From Candidatus Rifleibacteriota bacterium (GTDB lineage Bacteria; Vulcanimicrobiota; Xenobia; Xenobiales; Xenobiaceae): a stretch of 64,000 nt of DNA. This document shows positions 36,605 through 44,931 of the stretch, piece after piece. The notes under the pieces were generated by a model. The model was not told the origin of the DNA and did not search any database. It saw only the letters and a program-made list of their open reading frames with translations. The translations under genes and the position numbers were made by a program. The first letter of the stretch is position 1; each line of letters starts with the position of its first letter. The stretch is taken from assembly GCA_900772775.1 (NCBI GenBank), contig CAAGRW010000043.1, positions 1 to 64,000 on the forward strand, written 5' to 3'.

Positions 36605-37588
36605 TTGAACAATTACGAAAACGGATCAGGCAATTCTTCCCTTCGCCCCATTCATTTGGCTGTCGTTTTGGCAATAGTCTTTCATTTGATGGCCCTGACC
36701 GCTTTGGCTTGGTATAGCCCCAAAAAGGATAACGATGAAGACAGTTTGCGTATTGTAGCGCAAGTTTCTTTAGCTGATTCTATCAAGCTGCCTGAGGCTG
36801 TGCGCAAGCCTGTGAAAGCTCCTCCGGTAAAGCCCAAGAAAATAAAACCGTACGATCCCGAGCTTTACAAAAATGTGCCCAAAACGAGCATGGATAAGTA
36901 TGGAGTAGCTCCTGGCAAGATAGGACGCCCCGGCAAGCCTGGAGCTCCAGGTGATCCTGCCCAAAAAATAGGCAAAGGCTCAGGACGTTCGGGTTTACGT
37001 ACAGCTATCGATCCTGATATGCCCAAATTGGGAGTTTCTGCTATGGGCAATCCCGGTTATCCCACAGGCCACGGCTATGGCAAAGACGGCTCAAAGTTTG
37101 GCAAGCATTCCGGCTTCGGTGAAGATGGCGGAGGCCAAGGCGGTGAAGGGGGAGATGGCGGTGAAGGTGGTCAAGGCGGTGTAATCGTCAAAGATCTTAT
37201 CTACGTTATCGAGCCCGATCAGACTATCTCTGTCTACGAAAAACAAGTAGATCCAGCTCACTATATGTCTGATAAAGCTCGTATTACCAACGAAATAGGA
37301 CAGTTCGTATGTGTCTATTTGGCTTCCAGATTTAATGTTACTGTTATCAACAATAGTGATGAACGGCTCAATTTCCGTTTTGAAGGCGAAATACACCGCG
37401 GCGAAAGCTACAACGGATTGAATCGCATTCTCGATCCCTATTTGTGGGGCGATTTGGCTCCTGGTGAATCTCGTTGCATAAACGATTTAACTGTAGCTAG
37501 TGGCTATCGCGATGTATCTATTTCCCATTTGGAAGATCCCGTAGGGACGTTTTTTAATATTGAGCATATGCTCTTTATTCCGCAATAA
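36605..37588 (+). CDS. single-pass membrane protein with Pro- and Gly-rich linker, unknown function
   Basis: 327 residues from TTG 36605 (GGTGAG upstream). One N-terminal membrane helix (about 17-37), then a Pro/Lys-rich segment (65-85) as in TonB, a region of Gly-Pro-rich, partly collagen-like repeats (GRPGKPGAPGDP), a run of Gly-Gly-Glu/Asp-Gly repeats (about 170-195), and a folded 130-residue C-terminal domain with two Cys. The layout resembles an energy-transducing TonB protein, but the C-terminal domain does not show the TonB fold signature. No family assigned. Confidence 0.7.
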   Translation: MNNYENGSGNSSLRPIHLAVVLAIVFHLMALTALAWYSPKKDNDEDSLRIVAQVSLADSIKLPEAVRKPVKAPPVKPKKIKPYDPELYKNVPKTSMDKYGVAPGKIGRPGKPGAPGDPAQKIGKGSGRSGLRTAIDPDMPKLGVSAMGNPGYPTGHGYGKDGSKFGKHSGFGEDGGGQGGEGGDGGEGGQGGVIVKDLIYVIEPDQTISVYEKQVDPAHYMSDKARITNEIGQFVCVYLASRFNVTVINNSDERLNFRFEGEIHRGESYNGLNRILDPYLWGDLAPGESRCINDLTVASGYRDVSISHLEDPVGTFFNIEHMLFIPQ

Positions 37589-37628
37589 TGTATAAGTAAT
37601 AAAGGGCTGGATAGGCTTTTTTATCAAT

Positions 37629-37671
37629 AAAGACTGCTTTCCTGAGCAAAATGGGAAAGTGGTCTTTTTTT
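37629..37671. terminator. bidirectional terminator
   Basis: AAAGAC-TG-CTTTCC pairs with GGAAAG-TG-GTCTTT around an 11-base loop, with T-runs on both outer sides. It separates the convergent Gly-rich membrane protein and glycosyltransferase genes. Confidence 0.85.
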
Positions 37672-37675
37672 TACT

Positions 37676-39601
37676 TCACATTTTGTGCAAGGAATAGAGC
37701 ATAACTTTATATTCCTTAGTTTGAATTGCTGTAGCAAAGTATATCGGAGCGGATCCGTCATTAGTTAGCAAGCGCCTAATTTTTGCTGGTTCGGTAGGAG
37801 TAAAGCCGAGGGGAGTTACGTCTATAACGTAATCGTAGCGATAATCTTGTCTATTATCCATAATATCAATTAGTTTCTCAGCTTGTTCTGGATAGAAGGG
37901 CTTGAGGTTTAAAATATTGCGATATTGCTCCAGGCGTACTGTTTCCTTAGTGTGGAAATCTTCGTAGCTAACTAAAACAGGTACAACTGAGCCTCGGTGA
38001 AAATTGGCCCAAGTTTGCAAACCGATTTTAAAAGATTCAGCTGGATTGGCGTTTATAACAGTCTCGTGAATAAAAATAGCCGCCAGCTTGGGAGGACAAT
38101 TGGCATTATAATAAGTTGGTGTGATCAATTTTTGGCCTAATTGCCAACCGCCGGAAAAAGGAAGAGTTGCCGTCGATGGATACATGGACAAACTTGTGCA
38201 CATTGTTAAAGTGCCACATTGGGTGTTGCTATGGACTGTCTGTTGGTATTGCGGATTGAGTATTGAATACATAATATTGCACCAAAACATTAGGCTAGCT
38301 AAAGCTAAGGCTAAAGCATAGCCATAAGGAATACGGCGGAAGAAAGCGGTATAAAAGCAGCAACCGAAGGCTACAGCCGGTAAAATATAGCGTACAGCCG
38401 GGCTGAGCATAACTATAGATATTAAGCTGGCCAGCAAACAGGAGATGAAAGTGAGGCGCTCTTCCAGAGTGCCTTGCTGGCGCCAGCAATAAAGGGCGCC
38501 TAACAGAGTAATTATTGTAACCGGTAAGCCAACGTAGCCTTCGGCTAAACCGTGAATATATTGGTTTAAACTCAGAGTAGATAAATTATTGAAAGTTTGC
38601 CAGCCCAAGTGATGAGAGCGCCAAAACATGGTAGCGGCGTTGGCGGAAGCCCAAGGGAAAAAGAGCAAATAAAAACCGGCAAAGGCCAAGTTTAGATTGA
38701 GCATCAGGCGGCCAATTCCGTCACTAGCAGCTTTGTCTATTTCCGGCTTCCATAGATAATAAGCCTCCAAAGTTAAGCCAATAGCCCAAGCTACAGCACT
38801 ACCAATTAAAATAATTTTATAGGTGGGAAAAAAACTGCTATAGTCGACGGTGCAAGGTGGCCACAGGTGGGTGCGGCAAGCTGCCACAATAGGAAAAAGT
38901 GAAGCGGCGCATATAGTTAAAACTGAAATAAAAACTTTGCTTTTGTAAGGCCAAAGTTGGGGAAGTTTTAAAATAAAAAGCAAAAATAGAGGCGGGGCAG
39001 CGAAAAAAACAGTAGTTGGTTTACCAAGACAGCCTAATCCTAGAGCCAAACCGAAGGCCACGGCATAGTTAGTCTTTTGCATTAGGCTGGAATTGAAAAA
39101 CAGGCATAAGCAAAGCGCTGTGAAGGCTGTTGAGGGATAATCAACCACATAGCTGTTCGAGCCCAAAGCCAAAAAAGGAGTAGAGGCGCAGATCGCAGCC
39201 GTGGCAGCGGCGGCCATTAAACCGTACTTGGGGCGCACTGTGTAATAAAGCGAGGCTACAAGTATGGGAAAGTAGAGCATTTGACTCATCATAGCTGACA
39301 TCAGGCCGCGCCCTATGAAAAACGAACTTAAATAAGCTGACCAATACATGCCCGGAGGATAAGAACTGGGCCAAAAAAGAAAGGTCAGTATCTTTTCCAT
39401 TAAGCTGGAGCAATTTTGTAAACGCAATTCCATGGCCGAAGCTTCCAAGAAATGGTGCGCGTAATCGGCATGAGGTGGATAAGCGTAATTTATTTGCCAA
39501 ATCAAGTTGGCTTCTATCACGACGCCACTTATAAATGCGATAATCAATAAATCGGCCAGCCAGCCCCATTCCAAATTGTTGATTTTTTTCAAAAAGGCCA
39601 T
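37676..39601 (-). CDS. polytopic GT-C-type glycosyltransferase-like protein
   Basis: 641 residues from ATG 39601 with GGAGT upstream; a longer in-frame version starting at 39787 would overlap the divergent lipoprotein gene. About twelve membrane helices occupy the first 440 residues, with an acidic first loop (YPPHADYAHHF) holding an Asp, as in the PMT/ArnT glycosyltransferase superfamily. The C-terminal 170 residues are a soluble extracytoplasmic domain. Such enzymes transfer sugars from polyprenyl-phosphate donors to lipids, cell-wall polymers or proteins. The acceptor is unknown. No other glycan genes are adjacent. Confidence 0.75.
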   Translation of the reverse strand: MAFLKKINNLEWGWLADLLIIAFISGVVIEANLIWQINYAYPPHADYAHHFLEASAMELRLQNCSSLMEKILTFLFWPSSYPPGMYWSAYLSSFFIGRGLMSAMMSQMLYFPILVASLYYTVRPKYGLMAAAATAAICASTPFLALGSNSYVVDYPSTAFTALCLCLFFNSSLMQKTNYAVAFGLALGLGCLGKPTTVFFAAPPLFLLFILKLPQLWPYKSKVFISVLTICAASLFPIVAACRTHLWPPCTVDYSSFFPTYKIILIGSAVAWAIGLTLEAYYLWKPEIDKAASDGIGRLMLNLNLAFAGFYLLFFPWASANAATMFWRSHHLGWQTFNNLSTLSLNQYIHGLAEGYVGLPVTIITLLGALYCWRQQGTLEERLTFISCLLASLISIVMLSPAVRYILPAVAFGCCFYTAFFRRIPYGYALALALASLMFWCNIMYSILNPQYQQTVHSNTQCGTLTMCTSLSMYPSTATLPFSGGWQLGQKLITPTYYNANCPPKLAAIFIHETVINANPAESFKIGLQTWANFHRGSVVPVLVSYEDFHTKETVRLEQYRNILNLKPFYPEQAEKLIDIMDNRQDYRYDYVIDVTPLGFTPTEPAKIRRLLTNDGSAPIYFATAIQTKEYKVMLYSLHKM

Positions 39602-39746
39602 TTGTTCGTCTACTCCATGCCCACAATTGGGCAAAAGTTTGTCGCTTCGCTTTTCCTTATCCTTTTTTGTAAATGCAATAATGTAGCCGATTTTAGCTTG
39701 TTTGGCAGGTAACTTGTCAGTTTGGTGCTGAATGGGGACGCTAGCT

Positions 39747-40253
39747 ATGAAACGCCTCGGAATTGTCTGTCTGCTTTTAATTATCAATTTATTGCTGCCC
39801 GGATGCCGTAAATACGATGTCGATCGTGATGTATTGCCGCCCGGTACTCCTTATACACGTGAAAATAACGCCGCTTCGCTGTGGCTTTATATATATTCGG
39901 ATAGAATTGAAAAGCGTTTGGATGGCAAAATTGCAGACAACCAAGGGGTAATCTTTAATATGGATTGCTATATTAAGGCTGTAAATTTAAGTTCCGAACG
40001 GTGCCTATTATGGATCGAAAATGACGATCCTAAAACTGAAGTTTTTTCTGGATTTGAACCTTTATCTGCTAGGAGCGATCTTGCGGAAAAAATTACTTTT
40101 ATGTCCGGTGAAACGCGCACTTTACGTATACCCATGCAATCTTCTTTTACTATTGCTTTACAAATTGGCGAAGTTGTCAAACGTGAGCGTTGGCATGTGA
40201 AACAAATAGGCGGCCAATGTTTGGATGATCACAAGCAAAAAAGTGTACCTTAA
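39747..40253 (+). CDS. small lipoprotein of unknown function
   Basis: 168 residues from ATG 39747, selected over an ATG five codons upstream by the GGGGA spacing. The N-terminus is a lipoprotein signal peptide with lipobox LLPGC (Cys at about residue 20). The mature domain is beta-rich (GVIFNMDCYIKAVNLSSERCLLWIEN) with four Cys. No family recognised. It is divergent from the glycosyltransferase and stands alone. Confidence 0.75.
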   Translation: MKRLGIVCLLLIINLLLPGCRKYDVDRDVLPPGTPYTRENNAASLWLYIYSDRIEKRLDGKIADNQGVIFNMDCYIKAVNLSSERCLLWIENDDPKTEVFSGFEPLSARSDLAEKITFMSGETRTLRIPMQSSFTIALQIGEVVKRERWHVKQIGGQCLDDHKQKSVP

Positions 40254-40307
40254 CAATTAAAGTGCGCTGTCAGTTACATTGGCTTTAATTATGCTTTCCG
40301 CGTTTGG

Positions 40308-40985
40308 TTAGCTTTGGCAATCATGTAAGCGCGGGTTGGTGCTAAGATCCATCACTAATGTATACATATTTTTACCGTAAAAATTGAAGCGCTCCTCAAT
40401 AGCAAAGCCCCAGTGGCCGAGCTGGCGCAAACTAGCTTCGTTGTCAGTTTCGGTGGTGATTTTTATATAACGGCAACCTGCGCTCAAGAAATGTTTAAAA
40501 AGCACTCTGTTGATGTGGCCGGCCGCTCTGGTGCCGCGCAAATTAGGCTTAAAAGAGCAAAAGAGTGATTCTGCTTTTATGGCTTCGATCCGTTGGGAAG
40601 GGGCGCTGCGCTTAAAATAAAAAGGTGTGCTTATAAGCGAGCCTATTAAGCGGGGGCAATGGGCCAACCCAGTCAAGGTAGGTAGAAGAAGTTGCCACCA
40701 ATGTTGACGCCACAACCTGCTAAAGGTGCGCGGCACATCTAAACTGCCGGCCACAAAGCCTTGCACTTCTTTTCCCTCAGCATATACGTAAGCCACAAAG
40801 AGCGGATCTTGCAATAAACTTGTGTAGAGAGCTTGCAAAAAAGGCTTGCCCAATTGAGCCCACAAGCTATGGCCCATAGCTCGATAGTGTTGCTCGGCCA
40901 CTTGCTCAATATCAGTATTGCGCATCGGGCGTATGTGGCTCATCATCTCTTCATTTATAGGAAAAGGTGTGATGGTTGTTGTCAT
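40308..40985 (-). CDS. GNAT-family acetyltransferase-like protein
   Basis: 225 residues. HIRPMRNTDIEQVAEQHYRAMG at the start and NLRGTRAAGHINRVLFKHFLSAGCRYIKITTETDNEASLRQLGHWGF towards the end follow the GNAT fold: an acetyl-CoA-binding Arg/Gly loop (RGTRAAG, in place of R-x-x-G-x-G/A) and the final beta strand pattern. The substrate is not deducible. It lies 10 bases after the crotonase-like gene on the same strand, so the two are probably co-transcribed. Confidence 0.78.
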   Translation of the reverse strand: MTTTITPFPINEEMMSHIRPMRNTDIEQVAEQHYRAMGHSLWAQLGKPFLQALYTSLLQDPLFVAYVYAEGKEVQGFVAGSLDVPRTFSRLWRQHWWQLLLPTLTGLAHCPRLIGSLISTPFYFKRSAPSQRIEAIKAESLFCSFKPNLRGTRAAGHINRVLFKHFLSAGCRYIKITTETDNEASLRQLGHWGFAIEERFNFYGKNMYTLVMDLSTNPRLHDCQS

Positions 40986-40995
40986 GCCTAAGCTC

Positions 40996-41700
40996 TTATA
41001 TGTTCACGACTTGGGCAAGCGCGGCCAGATAGGCGCCTAAATGGTTTTCGCGCAAGGAGGCCGCGCTTTCGGTAAGGAGGCGGCGCGAACTTAGGTAGGC
41101 TTGGCGGGGCATGGAGCCAAACTTGCGCATAAGGGCCTGGCCTTCAGAGTCGTCTTCATCAATTAAGCGATCTGTCAAACCAAGATTGTAAGCAAGAGAA
41201 GCGTCCCAAGTTTCTTGGCCCAGAATTAAGCGTTTGGCCCAAGTTTGGCCGACCGTTTTGGGAAGTAGCCAACTGCTTAGGCCTGGAGGTACACCTTGAG
41301 AAGCATCGGCGCTGCCAAATTGAGCTTTAGAAGTTGCCCAGCGCCAGTCGCAGCTTAAAGCTAAACTTAATCCCCAACCCTGACATAAAGAGTGTATCCT
41401 GGCTATGGTAGGGCAGGGCAATTGCAATAGTAAAGCCAGATCTTTTTCCAATTTGGCGCACCAAGAAAGTGAGCATTTAGGGGAAGTACGCAATTCCTCT
41501 AAGCTCCAGGCCTGCCAAAAATGGTGAGCGCCGCTGCACACGAGCAAGCAACCTGAAGGGGGATCGTCATCGAGGCGTTTGACGGCTTCATCGAAGTCTA
41601 AGACAAATTGTTCGGAGAGCTTGTCGCAATTAAGCTTGAGAATAGCGTTGTCTAAATTTGATTCGGCATCCTTTTGGTAGAATAGCTCTACAGAAATCAT
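40996..41700 (-). CDS. crotonase-fold protein lacking catalytic glutamates
   Basis: 234 residues with the enoyl-CoA hydratase/isomerase fold pattern: ARIHSLCQGWGLSLALSCDWRWATSKAQFGSADASQGVPPG. The oxyanion-hole regions are partly kept, but the two acidic residues used by hydratases are replaced: Ser in GWGLS (for Glu in GGGCE) and Asp in SADAS (for Glu in QPEI). A hydratase role is therefore unlikely; other crotonase reactions or a non-enzymatic role are possible. It is co-oriented with the GNAT gene and divergent from the oxidoreductase genes. Confidence 0.78.
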   Translation of the reverse strand: MISVELFYQKDAESNLDNAILKLNCDKLSEQFVLDFDEAVKRLDDDPPSGCLLVCSGAHHFWQAWSLEELRTSPKCSLSWCAKLEKDLALLLQLPCPTIARIHSLCQGWGLSLALSCDWRWATSKAQFGSADASQGVPPGLSSWLLPKTVGQTWAKRLILGQETWDASLAYNLGLTDRLIDEDDSEGQALMRKFGSMPRQAYLSSRRLLTESAASLRENHLGAYLAALAQVVNI

Positions 41701-41914
41701 ATCTTTTAGGCTCTGAACAATAAAAATGAAGTGGCGCCTCGTTCTGCTCGGCGCTCTCTTCTTCCTTCCAATTCGGCTTTAACGAAGCAAAACAAGCATT
41801 TTTTTGCAGATTTGGGGGCGGTCTAAGCTTAAAAAGGATATTAGGGTGGCTGTTGGTGAAGTCAGCTGGCGACAGTATTGATAACCTTCGTTTTTTTATG
41901 GAGGGCTTTTTTTT

Positions 41915-43327
41915 ATGCCTTTAATTGCTGAAGGCGGCCAGGCGCGTCCCAAGCCGCTCGTAATACCTCAATATTGCAAAGGCTGCGGTCGTTGTGCAGC
42001 AGCTTGTCCTAAGCATTGCATCGCTCCTACTGGCGAAGTCAATCCAGAGACCGGTTATGTTCCGGTATCTATAGATTACAGTAAATGCATCAGTTGCGGC
42101 ATTTGCTGTAGCTCTTGTCCTGAGCCTTACGCACTTCATTTTGATAATGTAAAGTATTTTTGGGAACTTCCCGCTAAAGAGCAGGCAAATGCCGAATGTG
42201 AAAAATTGCCTGTAGCCGAAAATGTGGCTGATAAGCGCATTCCTTTGCCCAATACCGAACCTCTCATGATTAAGGGCACTTACGCTTCAGCTATCGGTGC
42301 TCTTTTGGCTGGTTGCCGTCATTTCTTCGGCTATCCTATTACGCCCTCAACCGAAGGTGCCGAATTGATGGCCAAGATTTTGCCTCATATTCAAGGTGTT
42401 TTTATTCAAGCTGTCAGTGAAGTAGCCACCGTAAATTACATGTACGGTTGTGGTGGCGCTGGCCGTCCTTGTATGACTTTTACTTCTTCTCCGGGCTTTA
42501 GCCTTATGTTAGAAGGTATTTCTTACATGATTGGCGCTGAAGTGCCCGGTGTTATTGTTAATGTTATGCGCGGCGGCCCCGGCTTAGGCAATATCGGCCC
42601 CGAACAATCCGACATAAAATTGGTTTGTCGCGGTTTGGGCCATGGCAATACTCATGCTTTGGCTTTAGCACCGGCCGATCCCCAAGAAATGCTAGATTTA
42701 ACTATGGAAGCTTTCCGTTTAGCGTTTAAGTATCGCCAGCCGGTAATTATTTTAGGAGACGGCTATTTGGGGCAAGTGACTAGCAAAGTGAAGTTGCCGC
42801 AATATATGATTGAACCGGGCATTCCTGCTTGGGCAGCCGCTGGTGATCGTGAACACCGCGCCAATTTAATCACTTCCATCAGACTTACCGAAGCTGATTT
42901 AGAAAAGCTCAATCATCACCTTAATGATATTTATGCAGAAATTACCGAAAACGAGCAAAGAGCTGATTTATTTAAAACTGATGATTGTGAAGTGCTCTTT
43001 GTAGCTGCTAATACTCCGGCTCGCATGACCAAAGGCGCCATCCGTACTTTACGTGCTAAGGGCATCAAAGCCGGTTTGTTCCGCCCTATTAGTTTATGGC
43101 CTTTCCCTATAAAAGCTTTAACAAAGCTCTTGCGAGAAAAATCGATCCGTCGCCTTGTGGTTGTGGAAGCTTCTCATGGACAGTTAGAAGATGAAATGCG
43201 CTTAGCTTTGAGTCATGCTGGAGTATACGAACTTCCGCCTATAGCCCATGTGCAACATTCCGGTGGCATTTTGCCTCAAAGTGCCGAAATAGTTGAAGCT
43301 GTGCTGAAAATGGAGGTAGCGGAATGA
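41915..43327 (+). CDS. 2-oxoacid:ferredoxin oxidoreductase, fused delta-alpha subunit
   Basis: 470 residues. Residues 18-71 form a two-cluster ferredoxin domain with Cys21/24/27/31 and Cys58/61/64/68, corresponding to the delta subunit. The rest is the alpha subunit (pyrimidine-binding) of the KorA/VorB type: GYPITPSTE, QAVSEVATVNYMYGC, FTSSPGFSLMLEGISYM and RGGPGLGNIGPEQSD. It oxidises a 2-oxoacid to acyl-CoA and CO2 with ferredoxin reduction. A GGAGGG lies before the ATG. The next gene overlaps by four bases. Branched-chain 2-oxoacids or 2-oxoglutarate are the likely substrates. Confidence 0.92.
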   Translation: MPLIAEGGQARPKPLVIPQYCKGCGRCAAACPKHCIAPTGEVNPETGYVPVSIDYSKCISCGICCSSCPEPYALHFDNVKYFWELPAKEQANAECEKLPVAENVADKRIPLPNTEPLMIKGTYASAIGALLAGCRHFFGYPITPSTEGAELMAKILPHIQGVFIQAVSEVATVNYMYGCGGAGRPCMTFTSSPGFSLMLEGISYMIGAEVPGVIVNVMRGGPGLGNIGPEQSDIKLVCRGLGHGNTHALALAPADPQEMLDLTMEAFRLAFKYRQPVIILGDGYLGQVTSKVKLPQYMIEPGIPAWAAAGDREHRANLITSIRLTEADLEKLNHHLNDIYAEITENEQRADLFKTDDCEVLFVAANTPARMTKGAIRTLRAKGIKAGLFRPISLWPFPIKALTKLLREKSIRRLVVVEASHGQLEDEMRLALSHAGVYELPPIAHVQHSGGILPQSAEIVEAVLKMEVAE

Positions 43328-44763
43328 ACCACGTCTTTTATGAAACTTTCGAACGCCATGCTCACGGTGAAGGTGTAAAGGCTCACGCTACCCACTATTG
43401 CCCTGGTTGTGGTCACGGTTTAATCCACAAATATTTGTCTGAATCTATCGCCGAATTGGGCATTCAGGATCGCACAGTAGCCATTTCTCCGGTAGGTTGC
43501 GGCGTGTTTTTGTATTACTACATGAATGTTGGCAACATCCAAGCTGCTCACGGCCGTGCTTCTGTGGTGGCCGCAGGTGTGAAAACTGCTCGTCCCGATT
43601 CAGTAGTAGTGGCTTATCAAGGCGATGGCGACTTAGCTTCTATCGGTTTAGCTGAAATTATTTCTGCTGCTCAAATGGGCTTGCCTATAAGCATAATCTT
43701 TGTCAACAATAGCACTTATGGAATGACTGGCGGCCAAATGGCGCCCACCACTTTAATAGGCCAAAAAATGGCTACTTGTCCGGATGGACGTACTGTATCT
43801 ATGGGCTTACCCATGAAAGTAGCGGAAATGATCGCCGGCCTAGATGGCCCGGTTTATGTAGAGCGCGTAGCTCTTTTCGATCATAAAAACCGAGTTAAGG
43901 CTAAAAAAGCTATCAAAAAAGCTTTGCAAGTACAAATAGACGGAATCGGTTTTTCCTTTATTGAGGTTGTCTCCGAATGTCCGGTGCAAATGAAACTAGA
44001 TCCGGTTAAGGCGTGCGAATGGGTGCGCGACAATATGATTCCGGTGTATCCTTTGGGAGTAAAGAAAGACATCACCGAAGAGAGACGAGAGCGCCCCCAT
44101 ATCAATTGTCCGCATTATGAAGCGGAAGGGCTGCTCAGAGAAATTGGCGCTGCTCACGAAGCTGTGCCAAAATTCGCTTCAGGGTTCCCCGTTCACCTCG
44201 ATCAAGATGATATTGGCATAAAATTTGCTGGAGCAGGTGGAGATGGCGCCCAAACCGCTGCTTTGTTGCTAGCTCGCGCCGCTTTACAAGAAGGGTTTGA
44301 CGCTACCCATATTCCCAGCTACGGTCCCGAGTCCAGAGGCGGCACTTCCTATGCCGATGTGCATGTCGCTCGCGAGGTACTTTCTCCAGCGGTGCCTAAC
44401 CCCCAAATTTTGGTAGCTTTCAATGCTCCCAGTTTGGTCAAGTTTGCGCCTTCCGTGCAACCTGGAGGCATTATTATTTATGATAGCGCTGTCATTTTTG
44501 AAGTGCCGCCGGTACCTGAAGGTGTCAAAGTCTATGGTTTGCCTTTTGCGGAAATCGCTCAAAATTTAGGCTCGCGCATTTTGAAAAATGTAGTCTGTTT
44601 GGGCGCTTTTTGTGCGGCTACTCGAATCTTCCCTGAAGCTACTTTCTTGGAAGCTTTGAAGCATGGCTTAAAGAAAAATGTCCAAATACAGGAAATTAAC
44701 CGTCAAGCTTTTGCTGAAGGAGTTAAGGCTTTCCACTCTTTATACGCTAATATTCCCGCTTAA
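43324..44763 (+). CDS. 2-oxoacid:ferredoxin oxidoreductase, fused beta-gamma subunit
   Basis: 479 residues. Residues 1-270 are the TPP-binding beta subunit: CPGCGHG near 27, YQGDGDLASIGLAEI near 98 (Mg-TPP motif) and NNSTYGMTGGQ near 127. Residues about 295-475 are the gamma subunit (GIKFAGAGGDGAQTAALLLA, PSYGPESRGG), normally a separate protein. With the preceding delta-alpha protein, four functions are encoded in two genes. ATGA overlap with the upstream gene shows coupling. A terminator follows. Confidence 0.92.
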   Translation: MNHVFYETFERHAHGEGVKAHATHYCPGCGHGLIHKYLSESIAELGIQDRTVAISPVGCGVFLYYYMNVGNIQAAHGRASVVAAGVKTARPDSVVVAYQGDGDLASIGLAEIISAAQMGLPISIIFVNNSTYGMTGGQMAPTTLIGQKMATCPDGRTVSMGLPMKVAEMIAGLDGPVYVERVALFDHKNRVKAKKAIKKALQVQIDGIGFSFIEVVSECPVQMKLDPVKACEWVRDNMIPVYPLGVKKDITEERRERPHINCPHYEAEGLLREIGAAHEAVPKFASGFPVHLDQDDIGIKFAGAGGDGAQTAALLLARAALQEGFDATHIPSYGPESRGGTSYADVHVAREVLSPAVPNPQILVAFNAPSLVKFAPSVQPGGIIIYDSAVIFEVPPVPEGVKVYGLPFAEIAQNLGSRILKNVVCLGAFCAATRIFPEATFLEALKHGLKKNVQIQEINRQAFAEGVKAFHSLYANIPA

Positions 44764-44815
44764 GTTTAGGTTAGGCCCTTTGGGCCAAATAGTGCTCTAG
44801 GGTGGGCCAAAAAAA

Positions 44816-44844
44816 TCCAGTTCTTATCGAGCTGGAATTTTTTT
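44816..44844 (+). terminator. intrinsic terminator of the oxidoreductase operon
   Basis: TCCAGTTC pairs with GAGCTGGA (44816-44823 with 44829-44836, 5-base loop) followed by T7 (44838-44844). Confidence 0.85.
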
Positions 44845-44931
44845 ATATGTTTAATGAAAGGTTTAATTGAGTGTAGAGCCAAACTTTTTATACGCTGATT
44901 GGTCGGCAAGAAAGTTTGAGGAGTTGTTACT

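Noticed and set aside
41726..41782. 18-codon hydrophobic peptide frame before the oxidoreductase operon
   Set aside because: Looks like a signal peptide fragment but has no ribosome binding site and no mature part.
41783..41914. TPP riboswitch before the TPP-dependent oxidoreductase genes
   Set aside because: No CTGAGA-type thi-box or matching stems could be found in the leader.
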